DNA of 64,000 bases from Hymenobacter artigasi (lineage in GTDB: Bacteria; Bacteroidota; Bacteroidia; Cytophagales; Hymenobacteraceae): positions 1-64,000 of the forward strand of contig NZ_JAAVTK010000008.1 in NCBI RefSeq assembly GCF_012275535.1. The letters are read 5' to 3'. Positions within the stretch are counted from its first letter, which is position 1. Every line of letters begins with the position of its first letter. Below, in pieces: positions 41,203 to 50,135 of the stretch. A program made the position numbers and the translations under genes. Under the pieces are notes generated by a model, which ran no database searches, was not told the origin of the DNA, and saw only the letters and a program-made list of their open reading frames with translations.

Positions 41203-41616
41203 TTAGCACCCGTTAGGTCGGGCTTCGAGTATAGCTGGAGTATAGCAAAAGCCACCCTCGCCCCACGTTGTAGCGCCTCACCCAGCTTAATTCTATATTG
41301 TACAGGCATCGCTCGATAGGCCAAGAGCGCCCATGGATTATTGCTTCCATTCCGGTTCTGCTGAACCTGCTTTTCATGTCATAACAAATATCTATAAATG
41401 CGTATTGCAAATTCAGACGTATCCTAATAGCTTTATACAGCGAATTAGTGCGTTGCTCGTGCTTTGTCCTGCCGGCTTTAATGCACCCGCTTAAGCAATT
41501 ATCGAGCGCTGAAGTCAGCACTTACGTCAGACACGGGAAGTAGCACAAGCGCAACGGCGACCAGCTGCTGGTAGTGGGTTTTGCCATGGAAATCATGTGA
41601 TTCATCTTAAACGACC
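41203..41616. other. Intergenic stretch, no gene seen
   Basis: 414 bp, more AT-rich than the flanks. A 102-codon leftward frame crosses it but has no domain, no ribosome site and an odd Cys/Arg/Tyr mix, so it is not called. It probably holds the promoter of cargo block 2 and marks the point where that cargo was joined. Confidence 0.45.
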
Positions 41617-42939
41617 ATGGCATCTACCCCGCATTTGCGCCGAAAAATTTCATTAGTTATTGCAAGCCTTATTTGCATTGGTCTATTGCTGGCATGGTTG
41701 ACAACAACAGGCAGGGTGTACAATCCAATTGCCGGGTACATTCAAACCAACCCGGCTCACCACGCAGTGTACTGCTGTTTGAAAAAGGCGCGGCAAGCGC
41801 ATTCGGATGGAATCCTTCGACTTTATATCGACAGTGGCGGCAATTTGTATCCTGATGCTTCCTGTCTGCCGACCAATACCGGGCTGCGGGCCGACGTGAA
41901 TAATGGCTCGGCTGATTTGGAACATTACTATAACCACAATGCTGGCCTGCGCGACAAGCTCTTTGCACAATACCACCAAACGCCGCAACTGGCTGGCAAA
42001 GCAGGCGTTTGGAACTCACGCGGCTGGCAAATTATTCAAAATCAATTGACTACTGCTGCCGTCCGGCAAATCGACAGCACAACGCAACAGGGTGCTCGGC
42101 CGCTCATCATGCTCATTCACGGCTACAATGTGTCTGACACCGACCATCTGGCTGCCCAAATTTCTTGCGACAACTCCCCCTGCAAGAATCCAAGCGGCCA
42201 TTGCGAGCTGCCCGAACCGTATTACAGCCGTGTAAAAGACTCGCTCATGGCAACGGGCCTGCTACCAAGTAACGCCGTGTGGCTGGAGGTATATTGGGAT
42301 GGGTTACAGGAGAATCCGCTACTCATTTGGAGTGCAGCACAGCTTAGTGCGCGATATGCGGGGCTACGCCTGAGAGAAGTACTTAGCCAACTTGACAATC
42401 GGACACCAGTGCGAGTGCTTACCCACAGTTCAGGCGCCATTGTCATCTCACAGGCGCTTTGGAACAATGATGCGTTCAACGGCGGCGGTAGTGCCGAGGA
42501 TGACCTTACTGCTTGGGCAGCGGCCACTAGTACGCCCACAAATCCTGATATCAGGGTGGGAATGTTGGTGCCCGCCCTGACATCACAGGCGTTTACTTAC
42601 TATGGTCAACGCACACCTCAGGTTACCAGTGCCCAGATGGTGGGATACCGCTTGGTAGTCGGACGCAATGAACGGGATTATGCTATCAACAAAAAATGGG
42701 TTGGCGCTGAGAAAGCAGGGGCAACCGGAATGGGAGCTAGCTTATGTGCACTAAAATATGCTGCTGAGCAGACTGCTCATTATCCCATTGATTTGCGGCC
42801 AATCGGTTTTTGTACCTCAACTTCAAGAAAAGATACCCCCAAGCAGTACCAGCACGGCGCATATGAAGAGCATGACTGGTTAGTCTACTTCAAGCGTCAG
42901 GCAATTATGAAAGATTTTCTGAAGCAAGTCTTCGAGTGA
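41617..42939 (+). CDS. Membrane-anchored alpha/beta hydrolase
   Basis: 440 residues. An N-terminal membrane segment (about 10-30) tethers the protein. The hydrolase fold begins near 160 with L-I-M-L-I-H-G-Y-N-V-S-D, the HG oxyanion motif. The nucleophile elbow is T-H-S-S-G-A at about 269-274, in place of G-x-S-x-G but in the right position. A C-N-x-P-C-K-N-P-S-G-H-C insert has three Cys. It could be a lipase or esterase. It overlaps the GNAT gene and so heads cargo block 2. Substrate unknown. Confidence 0.72.
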   Translation: MASTPHLRRKISLVIASLICIGLLLAWLTTTGRVYNPIAGYIQTNPAHHAVYCCLKKARQAHSDGILRLYIDSGGNLYPDASCLPTNTGLRADVNNGSADLEHYYNHNAGLRDKLFAQYHQTPQLAGKAGVWNSRGWQIIQNQLTTAAVRQIDSTTQQGARPLIMLIHGYNVSDTDHLAAQISCDNSPCKNPSGHCELPEPYYSRVKDSLMATGLLPSNAVWLEVYWDGLQENPLLIWSAAQLSARYAGLRLREVLSQLDNRTPVRVLTHSSGAIVISQALWNNDAFNGGGSAEDDLTAWAAATSTPTNPDIRVGMLVPALTSQAFTYYGQRTPQVTSAQMVGYRLVVGRNERDYAINKKWVGAEKAGATGMGASLCALKYAAEQTAHYPIDLRPIGFCTSTSRKDTPKQYQHGAYEEHDWLVYFKRQAIMKDFLKQVFE

Positions 42940-43481
42940 TGACTATTCGCCCCGCGCTGCCCACCGACTTCGACGCCATCTACGCCATCTGGCTGGATGG
43001 CATCGTGCACTCCTTCGCCGAGTTTGACCGTCCTGCTGACTTGCAGGAGCAGTTTCACGACAACTTTACTACCTGCCGGCCGCCGTTTGGGTTTTGGGTG
43101 GCTGAGGTAGCGGGAAATGTGGTGGGCTGGCAGTCGCTGCTGCCATGTACCAGCAATCCGATGAAACGGCATCTGCTGGCCGAATCCAGCACCTACAGAG
43201 CTCTTGGCAGTCACTCAAACGGAGCCGGGGAGGCCTTACTTCGGGCGGCGCTTGCGTGGGCAGGCCCAGCGGGACTACAGTTTGTGCTGGCCTATACGCT
43301 GGAGAGCAACACAGCCGTGGGGCGCCTGTATGAGCGTTGTGGCTTTGTGCCCACCGGTCAGCTACCCCCGCCGCATAGCCCGCCGCTGTACGGTCCCAAG
43401 ATATTTTGGTCGTTTGCTATAGAACCAGTAGTCGAAGTAGAACAGCCAATTCAGGCAGCCAGTACCCTCACCAGGATATGA
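42939..43481 (+). CDS. GNAT family N-acetyltransferase
   Basis: 180 residues from ATG 42939, overlapping the previous stop by one base. It has I-R-P-A-L-P-T-D-F-D-A-I at the front. The acetyl-CoA loop stands around S-H-S-N-G-A-G-E-A-L-L-R-A-A, and L-E-S-N-T-A-V-G-R-L-Y-E-R-C-G-F-V is the usual GNAT motif B. In the ATP-grasp/hydrolase operon it probably acylates an amino group on a small molecule or peptide. Confidence 0.88.
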   Translation: MTIRPALPTDFDAIYAIWLDGIVHSFAEFDRPADLQEQFHDNFTTCRPPFGFWVAEVAGNVVGWQSLLPCTSNPMKRHLLAESSTYRALGSHSNGAGEALLRAALAWAGPAGLQFVLAYTLESNTAVGRLYERCGFVPTGQLPPPHSPPLYGPKIFWSFAIEPVVEVEQPIQAASTLTRI

Positions 43482-44341
43482 CTCTCTACATCCTTACCAC
43501 CGGCTTTTCCGCCAATACCCTGGAACGGGCTGCCCTGCTGGAAACGGCCTGCCAGCAGCGCGGCATCCCCTGTATCATCCTCGAAAGTACCACCGTCGAC
43601 CGCCTGGCGCTGCCCAATATGCACCCCGGCGATGCACTCTACAACGCCACGCGTGAAGGGCTGCGCCTGGAAGAGGAGTTGTGGCGTCCCGGCGTGGCCA
43701 CCTTCTACACTGCAGGGCCGCCCCTTGGCCTACAGGACACCACCCGCTGGCTGGCTGCCCACAGCCGCGCCGGCCTCGCGCAGCCGCGCACGGTTGCCCA
43801 TGCCACGGCCGACCGCGCCCTATTGTCCCGCTATGCTGACTACCTCGGCGGCTACCCACTGGTGCTCAAAACGGCCGGCGGCACCCTGGGCACCGGCGTC
43901 ATGCGCGTGGACTCCCACGCGGCCCTGCTTTCCCTGGCCGATTACCTGATGGCCACCGGGGCTGACTTTCTGCTCCGCGAGTACATGGAAAGTAGCGGTA
44001 CAGCCCGGCTCATGGTCGTCGGCAACGAAGTGGTGGGCGCGCTCGAGTACGACAATCCACCCGCAGACTTCCGCTCCAACGCCGCCCCCGACCTGCACCC
44101 ACGTCTTGTCAGTGTTTCTGCCGCGGCCGAGGCCCTGGCGGTTGCCGCCGTGCACGCGGCCGGGGTGGAGCTGGGCGGTGTCGACCTCTTGTTTGACCAG
44201 CAGGGCCGCCCGCAACTACTCGAAATGAACATTCCCTGCGGCTTTGCCACATTCCCCAAGCTCGGCATCGACGTGCCCGGCCGAATGGTGGAACACCTTA
44301 TCCAAAAAGCCTCCCTGCTCCTCCATGACCAATCGCATTAA
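43478..44341 (+). CDS. ATP-grasp amidoligase-like enzyme (RimK-related)
   Basis: 287 residues from ATG 43478, overlapping the GNAT stop (ATGA). The ATP-grasp core has P-L-V-L-K-T-A-G-G-T-L-G-T-G-V, the Lys and glycine loop that grip ATP. L-L-R-E-Y-M-E-S, G-V-E-L-G-G-V-D-L-L and the metal site L-L-E-M-N-I-P follow. Such enzymes join a carboxylate to an amine through an acyl-phosphate. No partner peptide gene is seen, so the acceptor may be an amino acid, small peptide or the acetylated product of its neighbour. Confidence 0.83.
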   Translation: MTLYILTTGFSANTLERAALLETACQQRGIPCIILESTTVDRLALPNMHPGDALYNATREGLRLEEELWRPGVATFYTAGPPLGLQDTTRWLAAHSRAGLAQPRTVAHATADRALLSRYADYLGGYPLVLKTAGGTLGTGVMRVDSHAALLSLADYLMATGADFLLREYMESSGTARLMVVGNEVVGALEYDNPPADFRSNAAPDLHPRLVSVSAAAEALAVAAVHAAGVELGGVDLLFDQQGRPQLLEMNIPCGFATFPKLGIDVPGRMVEHLIQKASLLLHDQSH

Positions 44342-45236
44342 TCAACACCTCGACGCCATTGAAGCATTGGTGCAGACCCGGATGCCCGGCAGCCTGTATC
44401 AGTTCGAGCTGTACGACTTGGCCACTGCGCAGGCTTACGGACGCGGAGCTCTCGTCGAACCCATGCCATGGGGTTCCGTGTACAAGCTGTTTGTGATTGC
44501 CGCGGCCGTCCAGATGATAGAGGAAGGGTTGCTGCAGCCCGACCAGCAGATACGGCTGGAAAAAGACCGTTTCCAGCACGGCGAAGGTATTCTCCAGCAG
44601 TTCAGCCATCTCACCCACCTGAGCGTGGTGGACTGCTGCAAGATGATAGTGGCCACTTCGGATAATATTTGCGCCGACACCCTGCATGAACTGGTAGGTA
44701 ATGCGCGGGTGGCCCGGCTATTCGTGGCGGCCAGCTGCACCCATTCCTGCTTAACCGACAACCTCGACACCCTCATTGGCCGCCTGCTGGCCGCCCCGCA
44801 CCACTGGAGTACGCCCGGCTACATGTACTCGGCCGAGATGTTTGCCGCCTATGAAGTTGTTATTGCTGATACCCTGCCCGACAACTGCACCACCGCCAGC
44901 GACTGTAACCTCTTGTGGCAGTACTTGTCCGGAAAAGCATTTGGGGAGCAAGCGCGAGAGGTTTTTTTTGATATTGTGCGAACACACAATGTGTGGTCAC
45001 GAACCGGACGTTACCCTAATTATTACACTATGCCAAAGCTAAGTGGCAAAACAGGGTCCTTAGGAGCGGGTACTGTCATGAATGAAACCAATATGCTATA
45101 CGACCCGGCAGCACAAAAGCAATTGGGGTTTTTCTCCTTTTTCTCGCAGCACAATCGGCTACGGTATTATGAAATTGCCGACATAATGGGCTGTATGGGG
45201 TTGGAGCTGGCGAAGGTATATGGGGTGGCAGCTTGA
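44325..45236 (+). CDS. Class A beta-lactamase-fold serine hydrolase without signal peptide
   Basis: 303 residues from ATG 44325, overlapping the previous gene by 17 bp. The three serine-hydrolase motifs are in place: S51-V-Y-K54, S112-D113-N114 and K242-T243-G244. There is no export signal, unlike true beta-lactamases, and the Glu of the usual omega loop is not obvious. A cytoplasmic beta-lactamase fold beside an ATP-grasp enzyme suggests peptidase or amide-forming work on the same metabolite, with drug resistance less likely. Confidence 0.83.
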   Translation: MTNRINQHLDAIEALVQTRMPGSLYQFELYDLATAQAYGRGALVEPMPWGSVYKLFVIAAAVQMIEEGLLQPDQQIRLEKDRFQHGEGILQQFSHLTHLSVVDCCKMIVATSDNICADTLHELVGNARVARLFVAASCTHSCLTDNLDTLIGRLLAAPHHWSTPGYMYSAEMFAAYEVVIADTLPDNCTTASDCNLLWQYLSGKAFGEQAREVFFDIVRTHNVWSRTGRYPNYYTMPKLSGKTGSLGAGTVMNETNMLYDPAAQKQLGFFSFFSQHNRLRYYEIADIMGCMGLELAKVYGVAA

Positions 45237-45271
45237 TGTTTTTCTTTCTCTCTTCAGTCGCCCTCGTTTTT

Positions 45272-46012
45272 ATGAAAAACCTTGTTCTACTGCGCGGCCT
45301 AATGGCTGCTCTACTACTTGGACTGCACACCTCGGCTGTCTATTCCCAATCACCTGATGAGATGCGGATGCAGGCTTTTGCGCAAGGCAAAGCCAACAAC
45401 TGCATTTCGGTAGCCTTGATAAAGGCGGCTATTCAGCGCTACGGAGTGGGTCAGGTCTTTGACACGCTGCACACCGATGGCCAAGTGCGCGTTACGCTAC
45501 GCGACCATACGGCACTAACCCTAACCGATGCTGAGCGGCAGCAGGCAGCCGACTGGGCCAAGTTCAAGCAGCCGGCAGGAGTGACAATGCCTGCCGGAGA
45601 GCGCGCCGCATTGGTCAGCTACGCCAATTTCTGCTACGCGGTGATGGCAAAATATATAGAAACACAGAAGCTGTACGGCTGCACGAATGAGGCAACCAAT
45701 CGTATTGATTCCAGCGCGGCACTCGGCAGTTATCATACAGCGCTGAAGCGACTGACCAAGAGAAGTATTTGCAGCGACAATGCTTACCGCCACCTGGGCT
45801 TGTTAGCAACGGATGCAACGGCGGGAGGACATGAGTACGACCCTAAGCGCGATTTTTCAACCCAAACAGCAGTCGTGGCATACAGTGATAATCACGCCGT
45901 GTTTGTGCTGGGAAAGCAATACGACGACCACGGAACGTGGAAGCCGCTGACGAAGGAAGCCAACGCTGACGACATAACATTTAAGCCGAAGTGGTTTTTC
46001 GAGTTGAAGTGA
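45272..46012 (+). CDS. Secreted putative cysteine-peptidase-like protein
   Basis: 246 residues from ATG 45272, chosen because it gives a clean signal peptide (ends V-Y-S-Q). An ATG at 45233 would overlap the previous stop. N-N-C-I-S-V-A-L-I-K-A-A-I follows the signal and matches the catalytic-Cys helix of papain-like folds. N-H-A-V-F-V-L-G near the end would give the His. The family was not recognised with certainty. It may process or be protected from the product of the upstream operon. Confidence 0.65.
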   Translation: MKNLVLLRGLMAALLLGLHTSAVYSQSPDEMRMQAFAQGKANNCISVALIKAAIQRYGVGQVFDTLHTDGQVRVTLRDHTALTLTDAERQQAADWAKFKQPAGVTMPAGERAALVSYANFCYAVMAKYIETQKLYGCTNEATNRIDSSAALGSYHTALKRLTKRSICSDNAYRHLGLLATDATAGGHEYDPKRDFSTQTAVVAYSDNHAVFVLGKQYDDHGTWKPLTKEANADDITFKPKWFFELK

Positions 46013-46034
46013 TATAGCTTTATAGTTACGGTTA

Positions 46035-46958
46035 ATGATGACGCGCACCGAACAGTTTGTTCTTCGCTACAATGCCTGGATTATCCTGGTTGCGGCTGTA
46101 GGCTACAACCTCTCCGTAGAGCACTTAATGGACCGCAGCTATACTGCTCCTTCGCTGCTGCTTTACCGCGGCTTAGCGGGTGTAGTGTTCATTGTAATCA
46201 TCGCTTGGCGGCAAGGAATCAGCTTAGTGCCGCAGGTTCCCCAAACCCAAGTAGTCCGGTTTCTCAATTCGGGTATTGCCGTGCTGCTGGCCTTTGAAGC
46301 CTTCCACCGTTTAGCTGGCGTCACTGTTGCGACCATCCAGCGGCTTGACGTCCCTTTCGCCGTCATCATTGGCGTTGTCTTGGGGCAACGACTGCGTGAT
46401 AGTAAATTCGGCTTGTCTGTGCTTGCCTTGGCAATAGTGCTCTCGTCCTTTTTTTTTGCGGGCAAAATAGATGAAGACCCTGCTGGTCTTGCCTTAGCCA
46501 TTCTAGCCGTGGCCATGACGTCCATAGCTTATCTGCTAGGAAAAAAGAGCCTTACTGTCGAAAATAACCTGACTGTTCTCAACACCACAAACCTCGGCTG
46601 CGTCGGCGTTGGGCTGCTCGTATGCGTCCTGCGTGGCCAGTTTAGTCAGGTGCACTTAGCCGACCTCTGGCTGTTCGGCGTCATCACCATTACACAGTTC
46701 ATCCTGAATTATGTCATGGCCATCCTCTTCCGCCACCATGACGTCACCCGGGCCCAGCGTCCGTATTTGCTTAGCGCTGTCGTCATTTTGCTCCTCGAAA
46801 TGCTTACCGAGCATAAGCTGTTTGCGCCCTTACACATTCTGTTTGTGCTATTGGTGGTGGGTGTCGTCTACCTCATTACACTCACCAAAGCGCCCAGCCT
46901 ACTATGGCCAGATGCCCAAGTTAAAACCAAGCCAGAACAGACGGTCGCTCCCGCGTAA
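46035..46958 (+). CDS. EamA/DMT family transporter
   Basis: 307 residues with about ten membrane helices in two EamA-like repeats. Typical stretches are A-P-S-L-L-L-Y-R-G-L-A-G-V, a conserved F-E-A-F-H-R-L-A-G-V-T-V-A-T-I-Q-R-L-D-V-P-F-A motif and a second-half M-T-S-I-A-Y. DMT members export amino acids and small metabolites. It lies at the end of cargo block 2, where an exporter for the product of the ATP-grasp pathway would be expected. Confidence 0.86.
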   Translation: MMTRTEQFVLRYNAWIILVAAVGYNLSVEHLMDRSYTAPSLLLYRGLAGVVFIVIIAWRQGISLVPQVPQTQVVRFLNSGIAVLLAFEAFHRLAGVTVATIQRLDVPFAVIIGVVLGQRLRDSKFGLSVLALAIVLSSFFFAGKIDEDPAGLALAILAVAMTSIAYLLGKKSLTVENNLTVLNTTNLGCVGVGLLVCVLRGQFSQVHLADLWLFGVITITQFILNYVMAILFRHHDVTRAQRPYLLSAVVILLLEMLTEHKLFAPLHILFVLLVVGVVYLITLTKAPSLLWPDAQVKTKPEQTVAPA

Positions 46959-47050
46959 CCCAACTTGTTCTGGTTTAATCGCCTGCACCTTCAATCAGAA
47001 CTAGCACAGAGGTGCCCAACTGCACATCCATGTGAGCTTTTGGACAAGTT

Positions 47051-47091
47051 CCAGCAGCCACCCGCCAAGCTGGAGAGGCGGGTGGTGCTGG
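47051..47091. terminator. Bidirectional hairpin between EamA and integrase genes
   Basis: Arms 47051-47066 and 47077-47091 (CCAGCAGCCACCCGCC / GGCGGGTGGTGCTGG) have one bulge and lie between convergent genes. Both strands would give a strong stem, so it can separate cargo and integrase transcription. Confidence 0.65.
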
Positions 47092-47104
47092 TGCAATGTT
47101 TTGT

Positions 47105-48418
47105 TCAGGCAGCCAGAGGCTCTACCGCACAAATCTGGCTGGACCGGGCTCCCGCGCTTTCGGTAGCGGCTCCCTGACCCTCCCAAATGCGGCGCATGGT
47201 GTTGTGCTGCAGGTCCTCCACCACTTTCGCGTACAGCAGGGTGGTTTGAATGTTGGCGTGCCCCATCACTTTCTGCAGCACCTCCACCGGCATCCCGCGC
47301 AGCAGGCTTTGCGTGGCGAAGGTGTGGCGGGCCGTGTGAGAAGTCAGCAGCTCGTATTTCGGCACCGACTTTTTCACCACCTCGCCCGCTAGTAGCTCCG
47401 TCACCACCACGTCGCCCGTCAGCCCGGCGTACTGGCCCACCTTCTTCAGGTAGCGGTTCATCACCTGGTTGGCCAGCACCGGCAGCAGCCGCTTCCGCTC
47501 GCCATCCACCGCGTACCGGTCAATGATGGTCCCCGCCGCTTCCGTCAGGTAAATGCTCACCCCCGTGCGCGTTTTGGTTTGTATTAACCGCAGCACCCGC
47601 GACCCGTTCCACTCGTGCAGGTGGCCCGGCTGCAACGCAAACACGTCCGAATAACGTAGGCCCGTGTAGCAGCAGAACAGCAGCACATCGCGCACCCGCA
47701 CCAAATGAGCCGGCAGTATCGCACTAGACAAGGCGTCCAGGTCGGCGGCGCTGAGCCACATTTTTACCACGTTCTGGTGCTTACTCTGCAGCTTGCGCAA
47801 CTCCACCGGCACTGGTAATCCCAACTCATCCCGGCACCACTTCAAAAATACCTTCAGCCCACGCACGAAGCTGGCAATGGTATTCGGTGCCAGCTTCCGG
47901 TCAAAGCGCAGGTAGGCCAGCACCCGGTCATGCGTGGCCAGGGTATACGTCGTGGGGTCTAGAAATTCGCCCCGGCTGCTTTCGAATCCCAGGAGCCAGC
48001 TGCACAACATTTTTCGCTGCCGCAGGGTGTGGCCAGCGTAGCCCCGGGCCCGCAGCGCCTGCCGGTGCTGCTCAAACAACGTCGGCAAAGAGTGACGTTG
48101 CACAACCTCCGGCTCCGGTGCCGGCACGGGCCGCAGTACCGCTCGCAGGCCCGCCAGGGTAGGGGCCTCACCGGCCGCCCGCAGCTTGCGCCACCACGCC
48201 AGCACATTGCCCGCCATTAGTTTCAGCAGGTCGTTGGCTTCTTCTGCCAAGGGAAATGAGGCCCGAAACTTCTGTTTGTCGGCGTTCCAGTCAGCCGGCT
48301 TGCACTTTTCGCCAGTGGCACATTTCAGGCGGGCACCATCAAAATAAACCACCAGATGCACCGGGCAGCGCCCGGCAGAATCTTTCTTGTCGCTTCGCAA
48401 CACAAATTGGGTAACCAT
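47105..48418 (-). CDS. Tyrosine recombinase / phage integrase
   Basis: 437 residues from ATG 48418; longer reading would run back through the tRNA and is not real. An arm-binding domain (about 1-95) with the L-R-S-D-K-K-D-S-A-G-R-C-P start is typical of Bacteroidota integrases. The SAM-like core-binding domain (about 110-215) and the catalytic domain follow, with the Arg in C-Y-T-G-L-R-Y-S-D, H-T-A-R-H, G-H and the Tyr in T-L-L-Y-A-K-V. It inserts and excises the element at tRNA-Glu, whose 3' end lies 150 bp from its start. Confidence 0.95.
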   Translation of the reverse strand: MVTQFVLRSDKKDSAGRCPVHLVVYFDGARLKCATGEKCKPADWNADKQKFRASFPLAEEANDLLKLMAGNVLAWWRKLRAAGEAPTLAGLRAVLRPVPAPEPEVVQRHSLPTLFEQHRQALRARGYAGHTLRQRKMLCSWLLGFESSRGEFLDPTTYTLATHDRVLAYLRFDRKLAPNTIASFVRGLKVFLKWCRDELGLPVPVELRKLQSKHQNVVKMWLSAADLDALSSAILPAHLVRVRDVLLFCCYTGLRYSDVFALQPGHLHEWNGSRVLRLIQTKTRTGVSIYLTEAAGTIIDRYAVDGERKRLLPVLANQVMNRYLKKVGQYAGLTGDVVVTELLAGEVVKKSVPKYELLTSHTARHTFATQSLLRGMPVEVLQKVMGHANIQTTLLYAKVVEDLQHNTMRRIWEGQGAATESAGARSSQICAVEPLAA

Positions 48419-48422
48419 ACGG

Positions 48423-48442
48423 GGGGGCGTAAGAGGGGGCGT
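48423..48442. repeat. Putative integrase arm-type repeat, right
   Basis: GGGGGCGTAAGAGGGGGCGT, 19 of 20 identical to 19411-19430 and in the same orientation, just upstream of the integrase start and 125 bp inside attR. Confidence 0.55.
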
Positions 48443-48498
48443 CCCTCGGATAGGGAACCCCCGGTTTCGCGTCGTGAACCACCGTGCGGGCCAAACGC

Positions 48499-48550
48499 AA
48501 AAAACCCGGAAAACTGCTTTCACGACGTGAGGAGCAATTTTCCGGGCCTT
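48499..48550. repeat. Hairpin between integrase and attR
   Basis: CCCGGAAAACTGC (48505-48517) and GCAATTTTCCGGG (48534-48546) pair with one bulge; an A run lies on the left. Read leftward it resembles a terminator before the integrase leader. It may also be a protein-binding cruciform for excision. Confidence 0.55.
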
Positions 48551-48566
48551 CCGGTTGTGGTGTATT

Positions 48567-48579
48567 GTAGTCCGTAGGG
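48567..48579. other. attR core direct repeat
   Basis: GTAGTCCGTAGGG, identical to 19313-19325. Twelve of the 13 bases are the tRNA-Glu 3' end, so integration leaves a complete tRNA. Confidence 0.88.
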
Positions 48580-48639
48580 GAATCGAACCCCTGTTGGTAG
48601 AATGAAAATCTACTGTCCTAACCCCTAGACGAACGGACC
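48568..48639 (-). tRNA. tRNA-Glu (anticodon UUC)
   Basis: A 72-nt cloverleaf on the minus strand. The acceptor stem GGTCCGT pairs with ACGGACT (one G-T) and the discriminator is A. The D arm is GTCTAGGGGTTAGGAC. The anticodon stem GTAGA/TCTAC has loop TTTTCAT giving anticodon TTC, and the T arm is AGGGG-TTCGATT-CCCCT. It is the integration target of the element to its left. No CCA is encoded. Confidence 0.95.
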
Positions 48640-48744
48640 GTTGTTCGTTTTGATGATGCAAAGGTACGGCGCGCTTCGTTTCGTGCAAGTTCTGGGCGAA
48701 AAAAAAGTGCTGTTAAGAGCAAAGTACCCTGTTTTTCAGGCTGA

Positions 48745-49962
<1,218 letters not shown>

Positions 49963-50026
49963 GCTTTGATGTGAAAATGTGCTGAATGTGAAAATGTGCG
50001 CAACAGCGGATTTTCGGCAAAGCAAC

Positions 50027-50056
50027 AAAAAAGTCTGCCTTCTGGCAGGCTTTTTT
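50027..50056 (+). terminator. Rho-independent terminator after gapA
   Basis: AAAAAAGTCTGCC / GGCAGGCTTTTTT with a 4-base loop, 65 bp after the gapA stop, with A and T tracts on both sides. Confidence 0.92.
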
Positions 50057-50135
50057 GCTTTATATCCGTAGCCTATACATCCTTCCTTCATTCAGCACAC
50101 TCTTCCTGTTTTCCGTCTCCTTCACATTCAAAAAA

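Larger units (their letters stand above)
19313..48579. mobile_element. tRNA-Glu-integrated phage-like element of about 29.3 kb
   Basis: Direct repeats of 13 bp bound the element, one being the 3' end of tRNA-Glu. A tyrosine recombinase lies inside next to the tRNA and an S24 repressor is at the other end. Inside are replication, nuclease, methyltransferase, lysis (holin, endolysin) and UmuDC genes and two cargo blocks. No gene resembling terminase, portal, protease, capsid, tail or conjugation machinery was seen on either strand. Most likely it is a phage satellite or a prophage that lost its structural module. Boundaries follow from the att repeat and the gene content agrees on both sides. 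Confidence 0.88.

Noticed and set aside
41213..41521. A 102-codon leftward frame in the gap before cargo block 2
   Set aside because: No ribosome site, unusual amino-acid mix and no similarity to a known family by eye.
44325..45236. Antibiotic-resistance beta-lactamase
   Set aside because: There is no signal peptide, the omega-loop Glu is not evident, and it is embedded between ATP-grasp and exporter genes.
19313..48579. Integrative conjugative element or complete prophage
   Set aside because: No relaxase, coupling protein or tra genes, and no terminase, capsid or tail genes were recognised.
48419..48688. Extending the integrase N-terminus upstream
   Set aside because: The added residues would be encoded by the tRNA-Glu gene and the arm repeat. 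The ATG at 48418 starts the normal family text.
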